A stretch of DNA of 64,000 nt. Source: Croceivirga lutea. GTDB lineage: Bacteria; Bacteroidota; Bacteroidia; Flavobacteriales; Flavobacteriaceae. The position numbers and the translations under genes are program-made. The stretch spans positions 124,001-188,000 of the forward strand of contig NZ_JACJUK010000002.1 of NCBI RefSeq assembly GCF_014235875.1. The letters are read 5' to 3'. The notes beneath the pieces were generated by a model. That model saw only the letters and a list, made by a program, of their open reading frames with translations. It did no database searches and was not told the DNA's origin. This document shows, piece after piece, positions 53,561-63,458 of the stretch (its first letter is position 1; every line of letters starts with the position of its first letter).

Positions 53561-55093
53561 CTAGTGAACGTTACCCATTAACTTCTTAATTAAAGGAGAG
53601 GCCAATAATACAATTACACCCGCACCTAGAGCATATTTTGCAATTAGCATAAAACCTCCGGTATACACATCTAAAGTATCAAAACCACCAATGTTAGCAT
53701 CGGAACTTTCAATTGCCATTTGCTTACCTATAAAACCTACTACCTGAAATGCAAATGCAGAAGATAAGAACCAAACTCCCATAATAAAAGCAATTATCCT
53801 TTGTGGCGCAAGGTCTGTCATTTTAGATAATCCAACAGGTGACATAAATAATTCCCCTACAGAAATTAAGAAATACATCAGTAACAAATAACTAAACGGT
53901 ACCAAGCCATCTTCATTGGCGCTACCACCACTATTTGCTAAAATATAAAAGCTAACACCTGCAAAAAGTAGCCCTAGTCCAAATTTATATGGGGTTCTTG
54001 GATTCATTTTACGTTTAGTTAGCCAAGTCCACATCATTGAAATAGGAATTGCTAAAATTATAATCCACATAGAATTCAATGAATTGGTTTGTGCTGCCGT
54101 CATTATACCTGACAAATCCACGTTACGAGAAGCAAAGAGCGTAATTACACTACCAGAAAGTTCATGAAAACCCCAAAAAATAGTCATAAAAAAGGTGAAC
54201 AAAACAGCCGCAAATAACTTTTTACGCTCATCTGGCGTAGCCTTTACCATTACGTAGGCCATATACCCAAGAACTGCAAAACCAATAAAATAAAATAATA
54301 GGTTTACAATATTTGTGTCTCCAAACATAGTTCCTTCTGCACCTAAAGGTTTATAAGAGGAAAGTAAATAAGCAATTAATGGAGCCGACGCAATTGCTAA
54401 TATGGTAACTAAAACACCTTGTTTGATTCCTGCTATGGGTTTATCGATAGCTCCCGTGGCTGGTGGCAATCCTCTATCTCCAAACACCCCTTTTTTAATT
54501 CCGCTCCAAAAGAAAATAAGACCGGTTAACATTCCTATTCCAGCTAAACCAAAACCATAATGCCATCCATATTTAGCAGCTAACCAACCACAAAGTAAAG
54601 GAGCAATCCAACCTCCAATATTAATCCCCATATAAAAGATGGTGAATCCAGAATCTTTTTTAGGGTCTCCTTTTTCATATAGTGTACCTACAAATGTGGA
54701 GATATTTGGTTTAAAAAAGCCATTACCCACAATAATTAAAGATAGCGCTAAGAAAAATGCAATGTTATGTTCTACTGCAAGTACAAAATGCCCTATCGAC
54801 ATTAAAATACCGCCCAAGAAAATAGATTTTCGCATTCCTAAAATAGAATCTGAAATTCTACCTCCAACAACAGTTGAAGCATATACTAGAGAACCGTAAG
54901 AAGAATATACAGCTGCCGTGGCATAATCACGCTCTACAAGTTTTTCAAAAATTACTTGCACCATATAAAGTGTAAGCAAGGCGCGCATTCCATAAAAGCT
55001 AAAACGCTCCCATAGCTCTGCAAAAAAGAGATAAAACAAACCTTGCGGGTGGCCTAAAATTTGTTTTTCACTAGCGGGTGAAATCTGTGACAT
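53561..55093 (-). CDS. Proton-coupled oligopeptide transporter (POT/PTR family)
   Basis: 510 residues, 12-14 helices. TM1 carries the family ExxER motif in FAELWERFSFYGMRALLTLYM (about 25-45), and the PTR signature appears in FTIFYMGINIGGWIAPLLCG (about 148-167). It takes up di- and tripeptides with protons. It lies 31 bases downstream of the dipeptidyl peptidase gene on the same strand, so peptides released in the periplasm can be imported at once. The terminator is in the comEC end. Confidence 0.93.
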   Translation of the reverse strand: MSQISPASEKQILGHPQGLFYLFFAELWERFSFYGMRALLTLYMVQVIFEKLVERDYATAAVYSSYGSLVYASTVVGGRISDSILGMRKSIFLGGILMSIGHFVLAVEHNIAFFLALSLIIVGNGFFKPNISTFVGTLYEKGDPKKDSGFTIFYMGINIGGWIAPLLCGWLAAKYGWHYGFGLAGIGMLTGLIFFWSGIKKGVFGDRGLPPATGAIDKPIAGIKQGVLVTILAIASAPLIAYLLSSYKPLGAEGTMFGDTNIVNLLFYFIGFAVLGYMAYVMVKATPDERKKLFAAVLFTFFMTIFWGFHELSGSVITLFASRNVDLSGIMTAAQTNSLNSMWIIILAIPISMMWTWLTKRKMNPRTPYKFGLGLLFAGVSFYILANSGGSANEDGLVPFSYLLLMYFLISVGELFMSPVGLSKMTDLAPQRIIAFIMGVWFLSSAFAFQVVGFIGKQMAIESSDANIGGFDTLDVYTGGFMLIAKYALGAGVIVLLASPLIKKLMGNVH

Positions 55094-55124
55094 ATATCTA
55101 TTTATTTAGTTAGTTGGCTGTTTA

Positions 55125-57335
55125 TTATCCTTTAATTTCCTCTATAACCGGAGTGTCTTTTTTAGGACGCTCTACCAGCTTTTCTTTAACGAAAGAAGTC
55201 ATTTTTTGATATAAATGCTTACGGGTGTTACCACCATAAATACCATGGTTTTTATCTGGATAGATGGCCCAATCAAATTGTTTATCAGCTTGTATTAAAG
55301 CCTCGGCCATGCGCATAGTATTTTGCAAATGAACGTTATCATCACCTGAACCATGAACTAAAAGATAATCACCTTTTAATAGCTCTGGATAATTAAATGG
55401 CGACTCATTGTCATAGCCTCCCGGATTTTCTTGAGGCGTACGCAAAAAACGCTCTGTATAAATAGTATCATAAAAACGCCAGCTAGTTACTGGTGCTACT
55501 GCAATAGCCATTTCAAACACATCACTACCTTTTAATAAAGAGTTGGTACTCATGTGACCACCAAAACTCCATCCCCAAATACCGGTTTTGGCTTCATCAA
55601 TATATGGTAATTCACTTAGTTTTTTAGCAGCTGCAATCTGGTCTTCTGTTTCATATTTTACCAAATTTAAATATGTGGTTTTTTTAAAATCTCTTCCCTT
55701 GAAACCTGTTCCTCTACCATCAACACAAGCAATAATAACATCTTCTTGCTGTGCTAACATTTGATGCCAGTAATCATTAGTACCATTCCATCTATTAGCT
55801 ACTTGCTGAGAACCAGGACCACTGTATTGAAACATAAATAAAGGATACTTTTTAGAAGGGTCAAAGTTTTTGGGTTTAATCATGTACATGTTAAGTTCAT
55901 TACCATTAATTTCAATGGTTGAGAACTCTTTATTACTTAATTCATAACCAGACAACTTTTCTTCTAACTCCTTATTATTCTTAATATCTGCCACCTTTTT
56001 ACCATCTATAGCATTGTGTAAGGTAAATTGATATGGGGTTGTAGTACTAGAGTACGTATTTATAAAATAGGTGAAATCTGTACTAAATGATGCTGAATTG
56101 GTTCCTGCGGTTACAGCGAGTTCTTTTTTGTCTTCCCCACCACTAGAAATACTATACACCCCTCTATTAATAGAGCCATTTTCTACTGATTGATAGTAGA
56201 TTCTATCATTTTCTTGGTCGTAACCGTAATAATCTGTCACCTCCCAATCGCCTTGGGTTATTTGGTTCATTAGATTACCATCCTGGTCGTATAAATAAAT
56301 ATGATTGTAACCATCTTTTTCACTTGTCCAGATAAAACTATCATCAGCCAAAAAAGTAAGATTGTCATGTATGTCTACATAGGCATCATCTTTCTCTTCC
56401 AATAATACTTTAACCGTATTATTTTTGGCATTTACTTCATGTAGCTTTAAATGATTTTGATGACGGTTAATTGTTTGTACACTTAAATAATTTGGGTTAT
56501 TCATCCACTTAATTCTTGGAATGTAGTATGCCTCTCCTAAATCTACTTTTGAAATATCTCCGGACTTTACATCAATCATATGTAAACTTACTACAGCATT
56601 AGCTTCACCTGCCTTAGGGTATTTAAATTTGTCTTGCTGAGGATACAATTCTTGACCATAAACATCCATTGAAAATTGCGGAACATTAGTTTCATCAAAA
56701 CGGATAAAAGCAATTTTACTACCGTTGCTATTCCATTCAAAAGCTTGTACAAAAGAAAATTCTTCCTCGTACACCCAGTCTGTAATACCATTGATTATTT
56801 TTCCCTTCTCACCATCATTTGTAAGCTGTGTGGTGGTTTCTGAAGCTAAATCAAATAAATATAAATTGTTATCATAAGCAAAAGCAACTTTAGAACCGTC
56901 TGGTGACAACGTAGGTTCTTGAATCTTTTTATCTGAAATCTGAACTATTTTTTTGCTTGCCACATTATAAACAAAATATATACCCAATCTTGAACGCCTA
57001 TAAATAGATTCTACATCAGTGGCAAGTATAATTTGCGACTCATCACCACTAAACTCGTAAGATGTAAACATGGGTATAATTCCGCCAGAGGCAACAATAG
57101 TTTCAATTTTTTGTTGCGTCTTGTAGTCGTACTTATCTAAAGAAGTACCTCTAGGATTTCTATTAAAATTAAGCACGGTGTATTCCGTTCCATTATTCAT
57201 AGACCTTAAAGCATCCATATATTCTGTACGGAATTCTCCACCCCAGATTTCGTCTAATGAAATCTGTTTTTGTTGTGCAATTGAAAAATTAAAGAGTGAA
57301 ATCGTGAAAGTGAGTAAAAACACGAATTTTTTCAT
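55125..57335 (-). CDS. Dipeptidyl peptidase IV (S9B prolyl peptidase)
   Basis: 736 residues. Signal peptide (1-20, FSIAQ), then an eight-bladed beta-propeller (about 40-480, with the DPP IV EE motif WVYEEEFSF), then the alpha/beta hydrolase domain. The catalytic triad is S590 in GWSFGGHMS, D665 in GSGDDNVH and H697 in DKNHGI. It removes Xaa-Pro dipeptides from peptide N-termini in the periplasm. First gene of a two-gene unit with the POT transporter. No exact -7 match was found upstream. Confidence 0.94.
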   Translation of the reverse strand: MKKFVFLLTFTISLFNFSIAQQKQISLDEIWGGEFRTEYMDALRSMNNGTEYTVLNFNRNPRGTSLDKYDYKTQQKIETIVASGGIIPMFTSYEFSGDESQIILATDVESIYRRSRLGIYFVYNVASKKIVQISDKKIQEPTLSPDGSKVAFAYDNNLYLFDLASETTTQLTNDGEKGKIINGITDWVYEEEFSFVQAFEWNSNGSKIAFIRFDETNVPQFSMDVYGQELYPQQDKFKYPKAGEANAVVSLHMIDVKSGDISKVDLGEAYYIPRIKWMNNPNYLSVQTINRHQNHLKLHEVNAKNNTVKVLLEEKDDAYVDIHDNLTFLADDSFIWTSEKDGYNHIYLYDQDGNLMNQITQGDWEVTDYYGYDQENDRIYYQSVENGSINRGVYSISSGGEDKKELAVTAGTNSASFSTDFTYFINTYSSTTTPYQFTLHNAIDGKKVADIKNNKELEEKLSGYELSNKEFSTIEINGNELNMYMIKPKNFDPSKKYPLFMFQYSGPGSQQVANRWNGTNDYWHQMLAQQEDVIIACVDGRGTGFKGRDFKKTTYLNLVKYETEDQIAAAKKLSELPYIDEAKTGIWGWSFGGHMSTNSLLKGSDVFEMAIAVAPVTSWRFYDTIYTERFLRTPQENPGGYDNESPFNYPELLKGDYLLVHGSGDDNVHLQNTMRMAEALIQADKQFDWAIYPDKNHGIYGGNTRKHLYQKMTSFVKEKLVERPKKDTPVIEEIKG

Positions 57336-57443
57336 GAAAGTTATTTTTATTTTAAACCTACCAAGTTTACTAATAATTTATCGAAAAAGTAAACTTTTAG
57401 CAACAAATAGCTCTCTAAGCCCAAGGTAAAAAGCCGAAAGAAT

Positions 57444-57451
57444 TATATTTG
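57444..57451 (+). promoter_or_regulatory. -7 promoter element for the HMG-CoA reductase operon
   Basis: TATATTTG, exact TAnnTTTG match, 17 bases before the ATG at 57469. No TTG at the -33 position. Confidence 0.45.
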
Positions 57452-57468
57452 AAAACTAAGTTAGATGT

Positions 57469-58764
57469 ATGCAAAAACCGGTAAATGGGTTTTCTAAGTT
57501 CTCCAAAGAAGAAAAAATAGATTGGGTTGCTCAAAACTTTTCTAAAAACCCCCAAACAACAAAAAAAATTCTAAGAACTTATTGGAACTCAAACGAGGAG
57601 TTACAAAAGATTCATGATGAGTTTATTGAGAATACGCTAACCAATTATTACCTGCCGTTTGCTGTTGCTCCTAATTTTATGATTAACCAGCAAATGTATA
57701 CCATACCCATGGCTATTGAGGAAAGCTCTGTGGTTGCTGCTGCAGGTAATGCTGCTAAGTTTTGGTCAACCAGAGGAGGGTTTAAAGCATCTATTCTTGG
57801 AACAGAGAAAATAGGTCAGGTTCACTTTATGTTTAAAGGAGATGCAAATAAATTAGAGACTTTATTTAATACAATAAAACCTCAATTTTTCATAGATACT
57901 GAAACCATCACCAAAAACATGAAAAAACGAGGTGGTGGTATTACTTCAATTGAGCTACGTAACAAAACCGAAGAATTACAAAATTACTATCAACTGCATT
58001 GCACTTTTGAGACTTTAGATGCCATGGGTGCAAATTTTATCAACTCTTGTCTTGAACAATTTGCAAAAACTTTAGAGCGAGAGTCAGAAAAAGTAGATTT
58101 AGATATTGAAGTTGTCATGAGTATTTTAAGCAACTACGTGCAAAACTGCGTAGTTAAAGCAGAGGTTTCTTGCCGTATTTCAGACGACAAAAGCCCTTCT
58201 TCTATTTCTAAAAATTTTGCCGATAAAATTATACAAGCTGTTGCTATTGCCAAAGCAGAGCCTTATAGGGCCGTTACACACAATAAAGGTGTAATGAATG
58301 GTATTGACGCTGTTGTTCTCGCTACAGGCAACGATTTTAGAGCCATTGAAGCTGGTGTACATGCTTACGCCGCAAAAGATGGTAAATACTCCAGCCTAAC
58401 ACATGCAAAAATTGAAAATGACACTTTTTATTTTTGGATTGAAGTACCTTTGGCTCTAGGTACGGTTGGCGGCCTTACTAGTTTACATCCGCTTGTTAAA
58501 CTCGCCTTAGAAATACTACAACAACCCACAGCTAAAGAACTTATGCAAATAATTGCCGTAGCTGGCTTAGCTCAAAATTTTGCTGCTTTACGTTCATTAG
58601 TTACCACTGGTATTCAGAAAGGACATATGAAAATGCACTTACTTAATTTACTTAACCAAGCTGGAGCTGATGAACAAGAAAAGAAACAATTAGTAGCTCA
58701 TTTTAAGGATAGAGAAATTAGCAATGCAGCTGTGGCAGAAGCTTTACAAAATTTGAGAAAGTAA
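57469..58764 (+). CDS. Hydroxymethylglutaryl-CoA reductase, class II type
   Basis: 431 residues, soluble, class II size. Motifs include IEESSVVAAAGNAA (about 83-96, catalytic glutamate), LDAMGANFINS (about 182-192) and VLATGNDFRAIEAGVHAYAA (about 284-303, catalytic aspartate region). It makes mevalonate from HMG-CoA, the committed step of the mevalonate route used by many marine Flavobacteriaceae. The class is often labelled degradative, but its partner kinase points to biosynthesis. Its stop overlaps the kinase start by 1 base. Confidence 0.92.
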   Translation: MQKPVNGFSKFSKEEKIDWVAQNFSKNPQTTKKILRTYWNSNEELQKIHDEFIENTLTNYYLPFAVAPNFMINQQMYTIPMAIEESSVVAAAGNAAKFWSTRGGFKASILGTEKIGQVHFMFKGDANKLETLFNTIKPQFFIDTETITKNMKKRGGGITSIELRNKTEELQNYYQLHCTFETLDAMGANFINSCLEQFAKTLERESEKVDLDIEVVMSILSNYVQNCVVKAEVSCRISDDKSPSSISKNFADKIIQAVAIAKAEPYRAVTHNKGVMNGIDAVVLATGNDFRAIEAGVHAYAAKDGKYSSLTHAKIENDTFYFWIEVPLALGTVGGLTSLHPLVKLALEILQQPTAKELMQIIAVAGLAQNFAALRSLVTTGIQKGHMKMHLLNLLNQAGADEQEKKQLVAHFKDREISNAAVAEALQNLRK

Positions 58765-59669
58765 TGGTGCAAAAATACTATAGCAATGGTAAGTTATTGC
58801 TTACTGGTGAATACGCAATTCTAGACGGAGCCGTTGGCTTAGCCGTACCTACTAAATATGGTCAAACATTAGAATTTAGTTATTCCAATACAGATTCACT
58901 TTTATGGAAAAGCTATGATGCTGACAAAACGCTTTGGTTTGAGGTAGAATACGCACTAACTCTAGAGCACACCAGAACAACTAATGATAAAGAAAAAGCG
59001 ACTATACTTTTGAAAATACTTAAAAAAGCGAAGGAATTAAACCCCGCATTTTTAAAAACAAGCCAAGGTATTGTAGTAGAAACGCACCTTTCATTTCCTC
59101 GAAATTGGGGGTTAGGAACATCGTCAACTTTGGTGAATAATATTGCTCAATGGGCCAAAATTGATGCTTTTGAGTTATTAAGCAAAACACTAGGAGGTAG
59201 TGGGTATGATATTGCCTGTGCACAAAATTTTCAGCCTATCTTATATCAATTAGATTTAGGTCAACCTAAAATCATACCAGTGCTTTTTAATCCAGAATTT
59301 AAAAAACGTCTATTTTTTGTTTACCTCAACAAAAAGCAAGATAGTAGAGAAGCTATTGCTAACTATAGACAACAACGTTTTAACAAGCAAGAATTACTTT
59401 CGAAAGTAAATACAATTACTCAGCATATGCTTGAGGCTAAAACTATTGAGGAATTAGAATCTCATATCATTGAACATGAACAAGTTCTGGCAAATGTTTT
59501 AGGACAATCGCCAATAAAGCGAAAATTTCCTGATTATTTTGGAGCTATTAAAAGTCTAGGAGCTTGGGGTGGCGATTTTATTCTTGTTACTGGAAATGAA
59601 AAAACCCCTGACTATTTTAAAGCCAAGGGTTTTGCTACTGTTATTTCTTATGAGGATATGGTAATTTAA
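58764..59669 (+). CDS. GHMP kinase, GYDIA family (mevalonate-pathway type)
   Basis: 301 residues. N-terminal GKLLLTGEYAILDGAVGLAVP (about 8-28), the GHMP ATP loop as PRNWGLGTSSTLVNN (about 112-126), the name-giving GGSGYDIAC (about 146-154), and a C-terminal GAWGGDFILVTG (about 272-283). It phosphorylates a small alcohol or phosphate, presumably mevalonate or phosphomevalonate given the upstream reductase. Exact substrate cannot be read. It shares TTAA (59666-59669) with the convergent ppiD stop. Confidence 0.87.
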   Translation: MVQKYYSNGKLLLTGEYAILDGAVGLAVPTKYGQTLEFSYSNTDSLLWKSYDADKTLWFEVEYALTLEHTRTTNDKEKATILLKILKKAKELNPAFLKTSQGIVVETHLSFPRNWGLGTSSTLVNNIAQWAKIDAFELLSKTLGGSGYDIACAQNFQPILYQLDLGQPKIIPVLFNPEFKKRLFFVYLNKKQDSREAIANYRQQRFNKQELLSKVNTITQHMLEAKTIEELESHIIEHEQVLANVLGQSPIKRKFPDYFGAIKSLGAWGGDFILVTGNEKTPDYFKAKGFATVISYEDMVI

Positions 59670-61789
59670 AAGAAATCTGCTCTGTTATCCTCAATTTCTG
59701 CGCTTTCTTTTAATGCATTAAATACTTGTGTATTAACAGCATTTCTATTTTGATTACTTAACGTAGTGCCAAAGGTTGCATAGTTAGGTAAACTAATAGC
59801 GTCTTCCTTCTTGGTTACCTTTACCATAAAAACACCTGTTTCGCCCTTTAGTAAGCCAGAAGTTTGATTTTCTTCCATAGCTAAAGCTGTACCTACAACC
59901 AATGGTTCACGACCCGCTCCTGGAATGGTTGGAGCTTTGGCGGTAACTGCGGTTGCAGTTGACTGTGTAACATTGTTAGATGATGCAAACGCAGACATGT
60001 CTTTACCTTTATTTGCTGCAATTATCTGCTCTGCTTTTCTTTCTTTTCTTAAAATTGGTAGTACGGTGGCAGAAGCATCTTCTGAAGCCATTACCCCTTC
60101 TTTATACTTTTTGGTTACTTGAACTACTGCATAACCAGTAGCTAAATCAAATCTTCTAATATCACCAACTTCAGTGTCTGGACTAAATGCCCATTGCACT
60201 ACATTACGTTGTTGACCTAAACCAGGTAAGTTCTCATCAAGCGCCTTAACTTTATTTACAGGCCTAACAATATATTCACTTTTTTCTGCAATAGAAGAAA
60301 AGCTTTCTGCATCAGCCTCAGTGGTTTCCATTTCAAACTTTGTTGTCTCTGTAAACAAGTTACTAGTTGTAGTTTCAGAAGGCTGTACTTCTCTTGAAAG
60401 GTTTGCAATTTGAACAACATCTTGTTTATCATCTATTTTAATGATATGAAAACCAAACTGAGTTTCAACTAAACCAATAGAACCAACTGAATTGTTAAAA
60501 CAGAAATCATTAAACTCATCAGCCATTATTCCTTCTTGGAAGTAACCTAAATCTCCTCCTCTAGTAGCCGTAGGACCGTCTGAATTATCTCTAGCCAGTG
60601 CCGCAAAATCAGCATCTGACTTTTTAGCTTCTACGAGAATTCTTTTTGCTTCTGCCTCAGCTTCTTCTTTTGTTCTTTTTACTTCAGGATTTGCTCTTGT
60701 AGCCCCTTCGTAAGCAAATAAAATATGACTAGCTTTTACTGAACCATTTGCTTTACGACTAACCATTTTAGTTACGCTGTAATAACCTCCATCTTTATAA
60801 GGACCGTAGATTTGACCAATTGAAAGTGCCATAATTGAATCAGCGGCTATTTGTGGTAAATCTTTTTTCGCTTTGTAGATAGTATCAAACTTAGTATCAG
60901 AATATCTGTCTAAAAAGGCCGCATAATCTGTAGTATTTTTAAATCCAAGAATAGTATCGTTTCTATCTGTACTTTCATTGTATTCCACTGCATCATCTAG
61001 CACTTTAACAATAGCTGCTTTTATTGCAGACTCATCTTCTTCAGATGCTTTCTCTTCAAAAAACACAAAACGAATATCTCTCGCTGGTTCTTGTTTAAAA
61101 TCATCTTTATGTTCATTAACATAAGCCTGAATTTCAGATTTAGAAATTGTAATGGTACTATCAGGAATAGCGTTGTAAGGTACTCTTACATATTGCATAT
61201 CTACCTTATTGCCCTGAAGTTTATAATCAAACTCTCCTTCTGATAATGTAGCTCCAACACCTGCCTTTACTAAATTAAAATACATCTGCTCTTTGGCATA
61301 CTGCATAATGTTTTTCTCATCTTGTAACCAAGCATCATAACGCAAAGGGTCGTTAGCTTTCCAATCGGCTATTGCATTTCTAAAAAGCTCTGCATTAAAA
61401 TTACCATCGCTATCAACAAAATCTGGAATTTGAGCGTATCCTGGATTTGTTCTTACGTAATCAACAATTTGGTCGCTTTCAATAGCAATACCTAATTCCT
61501 CAAACTGTTGATCTAGAACTACTCTTCTAACTTCTTGGTTATACACATTGTTTACCAATTGTGTAGTTGAGAAATTTGGTCCGTACTGTCTAGAAGCACG
61601 TTCCATTTTTCTTTGAAAGTCTTCTCTTGCGATAGCTTCTCCATTAATTTCTGCGATAGAAGAACCTACTTTAGCTCCACCTAAATCATTGCTATTAAAA
61701 ATACCAGAAATCACAAAAGCGAAAAGCGCTAAACCAATAATTAAAATTAATACTGTAGTACGCTTTCGAATATTGCTTAAAATTGCCAT
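59666..61789 (-). CDS. ppiD: Membrane-anchored peptidyl-prolyl isomerase PpiD/SurA-like
   Basis: 707 residues, larger than E. coli PpiD (623). An N-terminal membrane helix (about 11-30) is followed by a SurA-type N-domain (INGEAIAREDFQRKMERASRQYG) and a parvulin rotamase (about 345-460: VKASHILFAYEG, GGDLGYFQEGIMADEFNDF, QFGFHIIKIDD). A long C-terminal part follows, with a further weak parvulin-like region. It chaperones proteins leaving the Sec channel. It lies 104 bases after the CorC-like gene on the same strand. Confidence 0.88.
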   Translation of the reverse strand: MAILSNIRKRTTVLILIIGLALFAFVISGIFNSNDLGGAKVGSSIAEINGEAIAREDFQRKMERASRQYGPNFSTTQLVNNVYNQEVRRVVLDQQFEELGIAIESDQIVDYVRTNPGYAQIPDFVDSDGNFNAELFRNAIADWKANDPLRYDAWLQDEKNIMQYAKEQMYFNLVKAGVGATLSEGEFDYKLQGNKVDMQYVRVPYNAIPDSTITISKSEIQAYVNEHKDDFKQEPARDIRFVFFEEKASEEDESAIKAAIVKVLDDAVEYNESTDRNDTILGFKNTTDYAAFLDRYSDTKFDTIYKAKKDLPQIAADSIMALSIGQIYGPYKDGGYYSVTKMVSRKANGSVKASHILFAYEGATRANPEVKRTKEEAEAEAKRILVEAKKSDADFAALARDNSDGPTATRGGDLGYFQEGIMADEFNDFCFNNSVGSIGLVETQFGFHIIKIDDKQDVVQIANLSREVQPSETTTSNLFTETTKFEMETTEADAESFSSIAEKSEYIVRPVNKVKALDENLPGLGQQRNVVQWAFSPDTEVGDIRRFDLATGYAVVQVTKKYKEGVMASEDASATVLPILRKERKAEQIIAANKGKDMSAFASSNNVTQSTATAVTAKAPTIPGAGREPLVVGTALAMEENQTSGLLKGETGVFMVKVTKKEDAISLPNYATFGTTLSNQNRNAVNTQVFNALKESAEIEDNRADFF

Positions 61790-61893
61790 TTATCCTCTAA
61801 TTTTGGTGGGCGAAAATACCATTTTCTTTTCAAAAAAGAAAGTAGTTATTTTCCTTATTGATAAGGTGTTTACGCCTTTTAATAATTTAAAAT

Positions 61894-63183
61894 TTATTCT
61901 TCTTTTAACACCTGAATACTTACCATATCTATTTTGGTGTTCGAAACCTCTACTATTTGAAATAAAAAGTTTTCAATGGTTATTTCTTCCCCTTGACCAG
62001 GAATTTGACCGGTATTGCTAACTATTAAACCTCCTAAGGTTTCATAATCTTCACCTTCTGGCAACTCTAGCTTATAAGTCTCATTAACATAATCCACTTC
62101 TAAACGGGCAGAGAATTTGTAATTAAATTCATCTAATTGCTCTTCATACAAATCTGTAGAATCATGCTCATCTTCTATTTCACCAAATAATTCTTCTACA
62201 ATATCTTCTACTGTCATAATACCAGAAGTGCCACCGTATTCATCTAAAACCACAGCTATACTTTTTCGTTTTTTGGTGAGCACATTTAAAATTTCATGTA
62301 TAGACATGGTTTCTGGTACAAATTCAACAGGTCTTAAAATACTTTTAATGGTTTTTGGTTTTTTAAACAGTTCATAGGAATGTACATATCCAATAATATC
62401 ATCAATGGTCTCTTTATAAACCAATATTTTAGAATACCCTGTATCACTAAAGAGTTTTGCTAAATTTTTAGGCGTGTTATGAAGTTCAATTGCCATGATT
62501 TCTGTTCTGGGTATCATTACTTCTCTAGCCTTTACTTCAGAAAATTCTAATGCATTTTGAAATAATTGTATTTCAGAATCAACATTATCCTCTTCTTCAA
62601 CTGCTTCTAATTGCTCCGAAATGTAATCGCCTAGCTCTATTTTACTAAACGCCAACTGTATTTCATCACCTTCTGTTCTAAAAAATACTTTCAAAACAAA
62701 ATCTGATACCTTAATAACAAACCAAGAGATTGGGGTAAATAATAAGTAAAAAACATATGCCGGAAACGCCAATATCTTTACAAAAGTGTTCGCATAAATC
62801 TGAAACAATACTTTTGGTAAAAACTCGGCGGTAAGTAAAATTATTAATGTTGAAATCACCGTCTGTGATAGCAAACTAAAATCTTGCAATAATAGGTTTA
62901 CCAAATTGTTAGCTGAAGGTAGAAAGGTTTTAAACCAAGCCATTAGCTTGTCTCCCATAAAAAGACCATACACCACTAAAGCAATATTATTACCAATGAG
63001 CATTGAGGCAATAAACTTTGATGGTTTTCTTGTAATCCACCCAAGAACTTTAGCCAAAAATCCTTCTTGTTTTTTCTCTATTTCAATATGGATTTTATTA
63101 GCTGAAACAAAAGCTATTTCCATTCCTGAGAAAAACGCAGAAAAGAGTAAAGCAGTGCTAATTATAAGAGATGAACTATCCAA
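61894..63183 (-). CDS. CorC/HlyC-type CNNM membrane protein (DUF21-CBS-CorC_HlyC)
   Basis: 429 residues. The DUF21 membrane domain (about 1-180, FSAFFSGMEIAFVSANKIHIE) is followed by a CBS pair (about 205-330: VMIPRTEIMAIEL, VLDEYGGTSGIMTVEDIVEELFGEIEDEHD) and a C-terminal CorC_HlyC domain (about 345-425). The family is linked to magnesium or other cation export and is often misnamed hemolysin. The gliding protein GldE has the same architecture, but no gldD is adjacent, so I do not use that name. Starts 2 bases after the small upstream gene. Confidence 0.85.
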   Translation of the reverse strand: MDSSSLIISTALLFSAFFSGMEIAFVSANKIHIEIEKKQEGFLAKVLGWITRKPSKFIASMLIGNNIALVVYGLFMGDKLMAWFKTFLPSANNLVNLLLQDFSLLSQTVISTLIILLTAEFLPKVLFQIYANTFVKILAFPAYVFYLLFTPISWFVIKVSDFVLKVFFRTEGDEIQLAFSKIELGDYISEQLEAVEEEDNVDSEIQLFQNALEFSEVKAREVMIPRTEIMAIELHNTPKNLAKLFSDTGYSKILVYKETIDDIIGYVHSYELFKKPKTIKSILRPVEFVPETMSIHEILNVLTKKRKSIAVVLDEYGGTSGIMTVEDIVEELFGEIEDEHDSTDLYEEQLDEFNYKFSARLEVDYVNETYKLELPEGEDYETLGGLIVSNTGQIPGQGEEITIENFLFQIVEVSNTKIDMVSIQVLKEE

Positions 63184-63185
63184 GA

Positions 63186-63404
63186 TTATTGGTTTTGATT
63201 CTCTCGCTTACGTTGTTCAAATTTTTTATAATAATGTCTTCTAAAGAAGAAGTTGAATCCAGTCACCAAAGCAAGCAAAATAAAAATATAGGCTTTATTT
63301 CTATCTCCCTGCCAATTACTTACCGCCATAAAAACTGATAATATCGAAACTATCAGATTAATGTAAATGGTATATTTTAAAAATCCTTTCATTTTTAATT
63401 TCAA
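63186..63404 (-). CDS. Small two-helix membrane protein of unknown function
   Basis: 72 residues, or 68 from the second ATG at 63392 (MKGFLKYT). Two hydrophobic helices (about 9-28 and 38-54) are followed by a strongly basic tail (RRHYYKKFEQRKRENQNQ). No known domain. It is tightly placed between lptC (54 bases) and the CorC-like gene (2 bases), so cotranscription is near certain. Confidence 0.65.
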   Translation of the reverse strand: MKLKMKGFLKYTIYINLIVSILSVFMAVSNWQGDRNKAYIFILLALVTGFNFFFRRHYYKKFEQRKRENQNQ

Positions 63405-63458
63405 CTAATTTTGATTCAAAAGTATATCTTCAAAATCAATAAAATGCTGTCTTTGTAA

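Noticed and set aside
59652-59700. TGAGGATA/TATCCTCA arms around the shared TTAA of the GHMP kinase and ppiD genes
   Set aside because: The loop would be about 29 bases and no U-tract follows, unlike the strong hairpin at 3725-3755.
61894-63183. Identification as the gliding protein GldE
   Set aside because: Same DUF21-CBS-CorC architecture, but gldD is not adjacent and the gene sits in an lptC-ppiD run, so the general CNNM/CorC call is safer.
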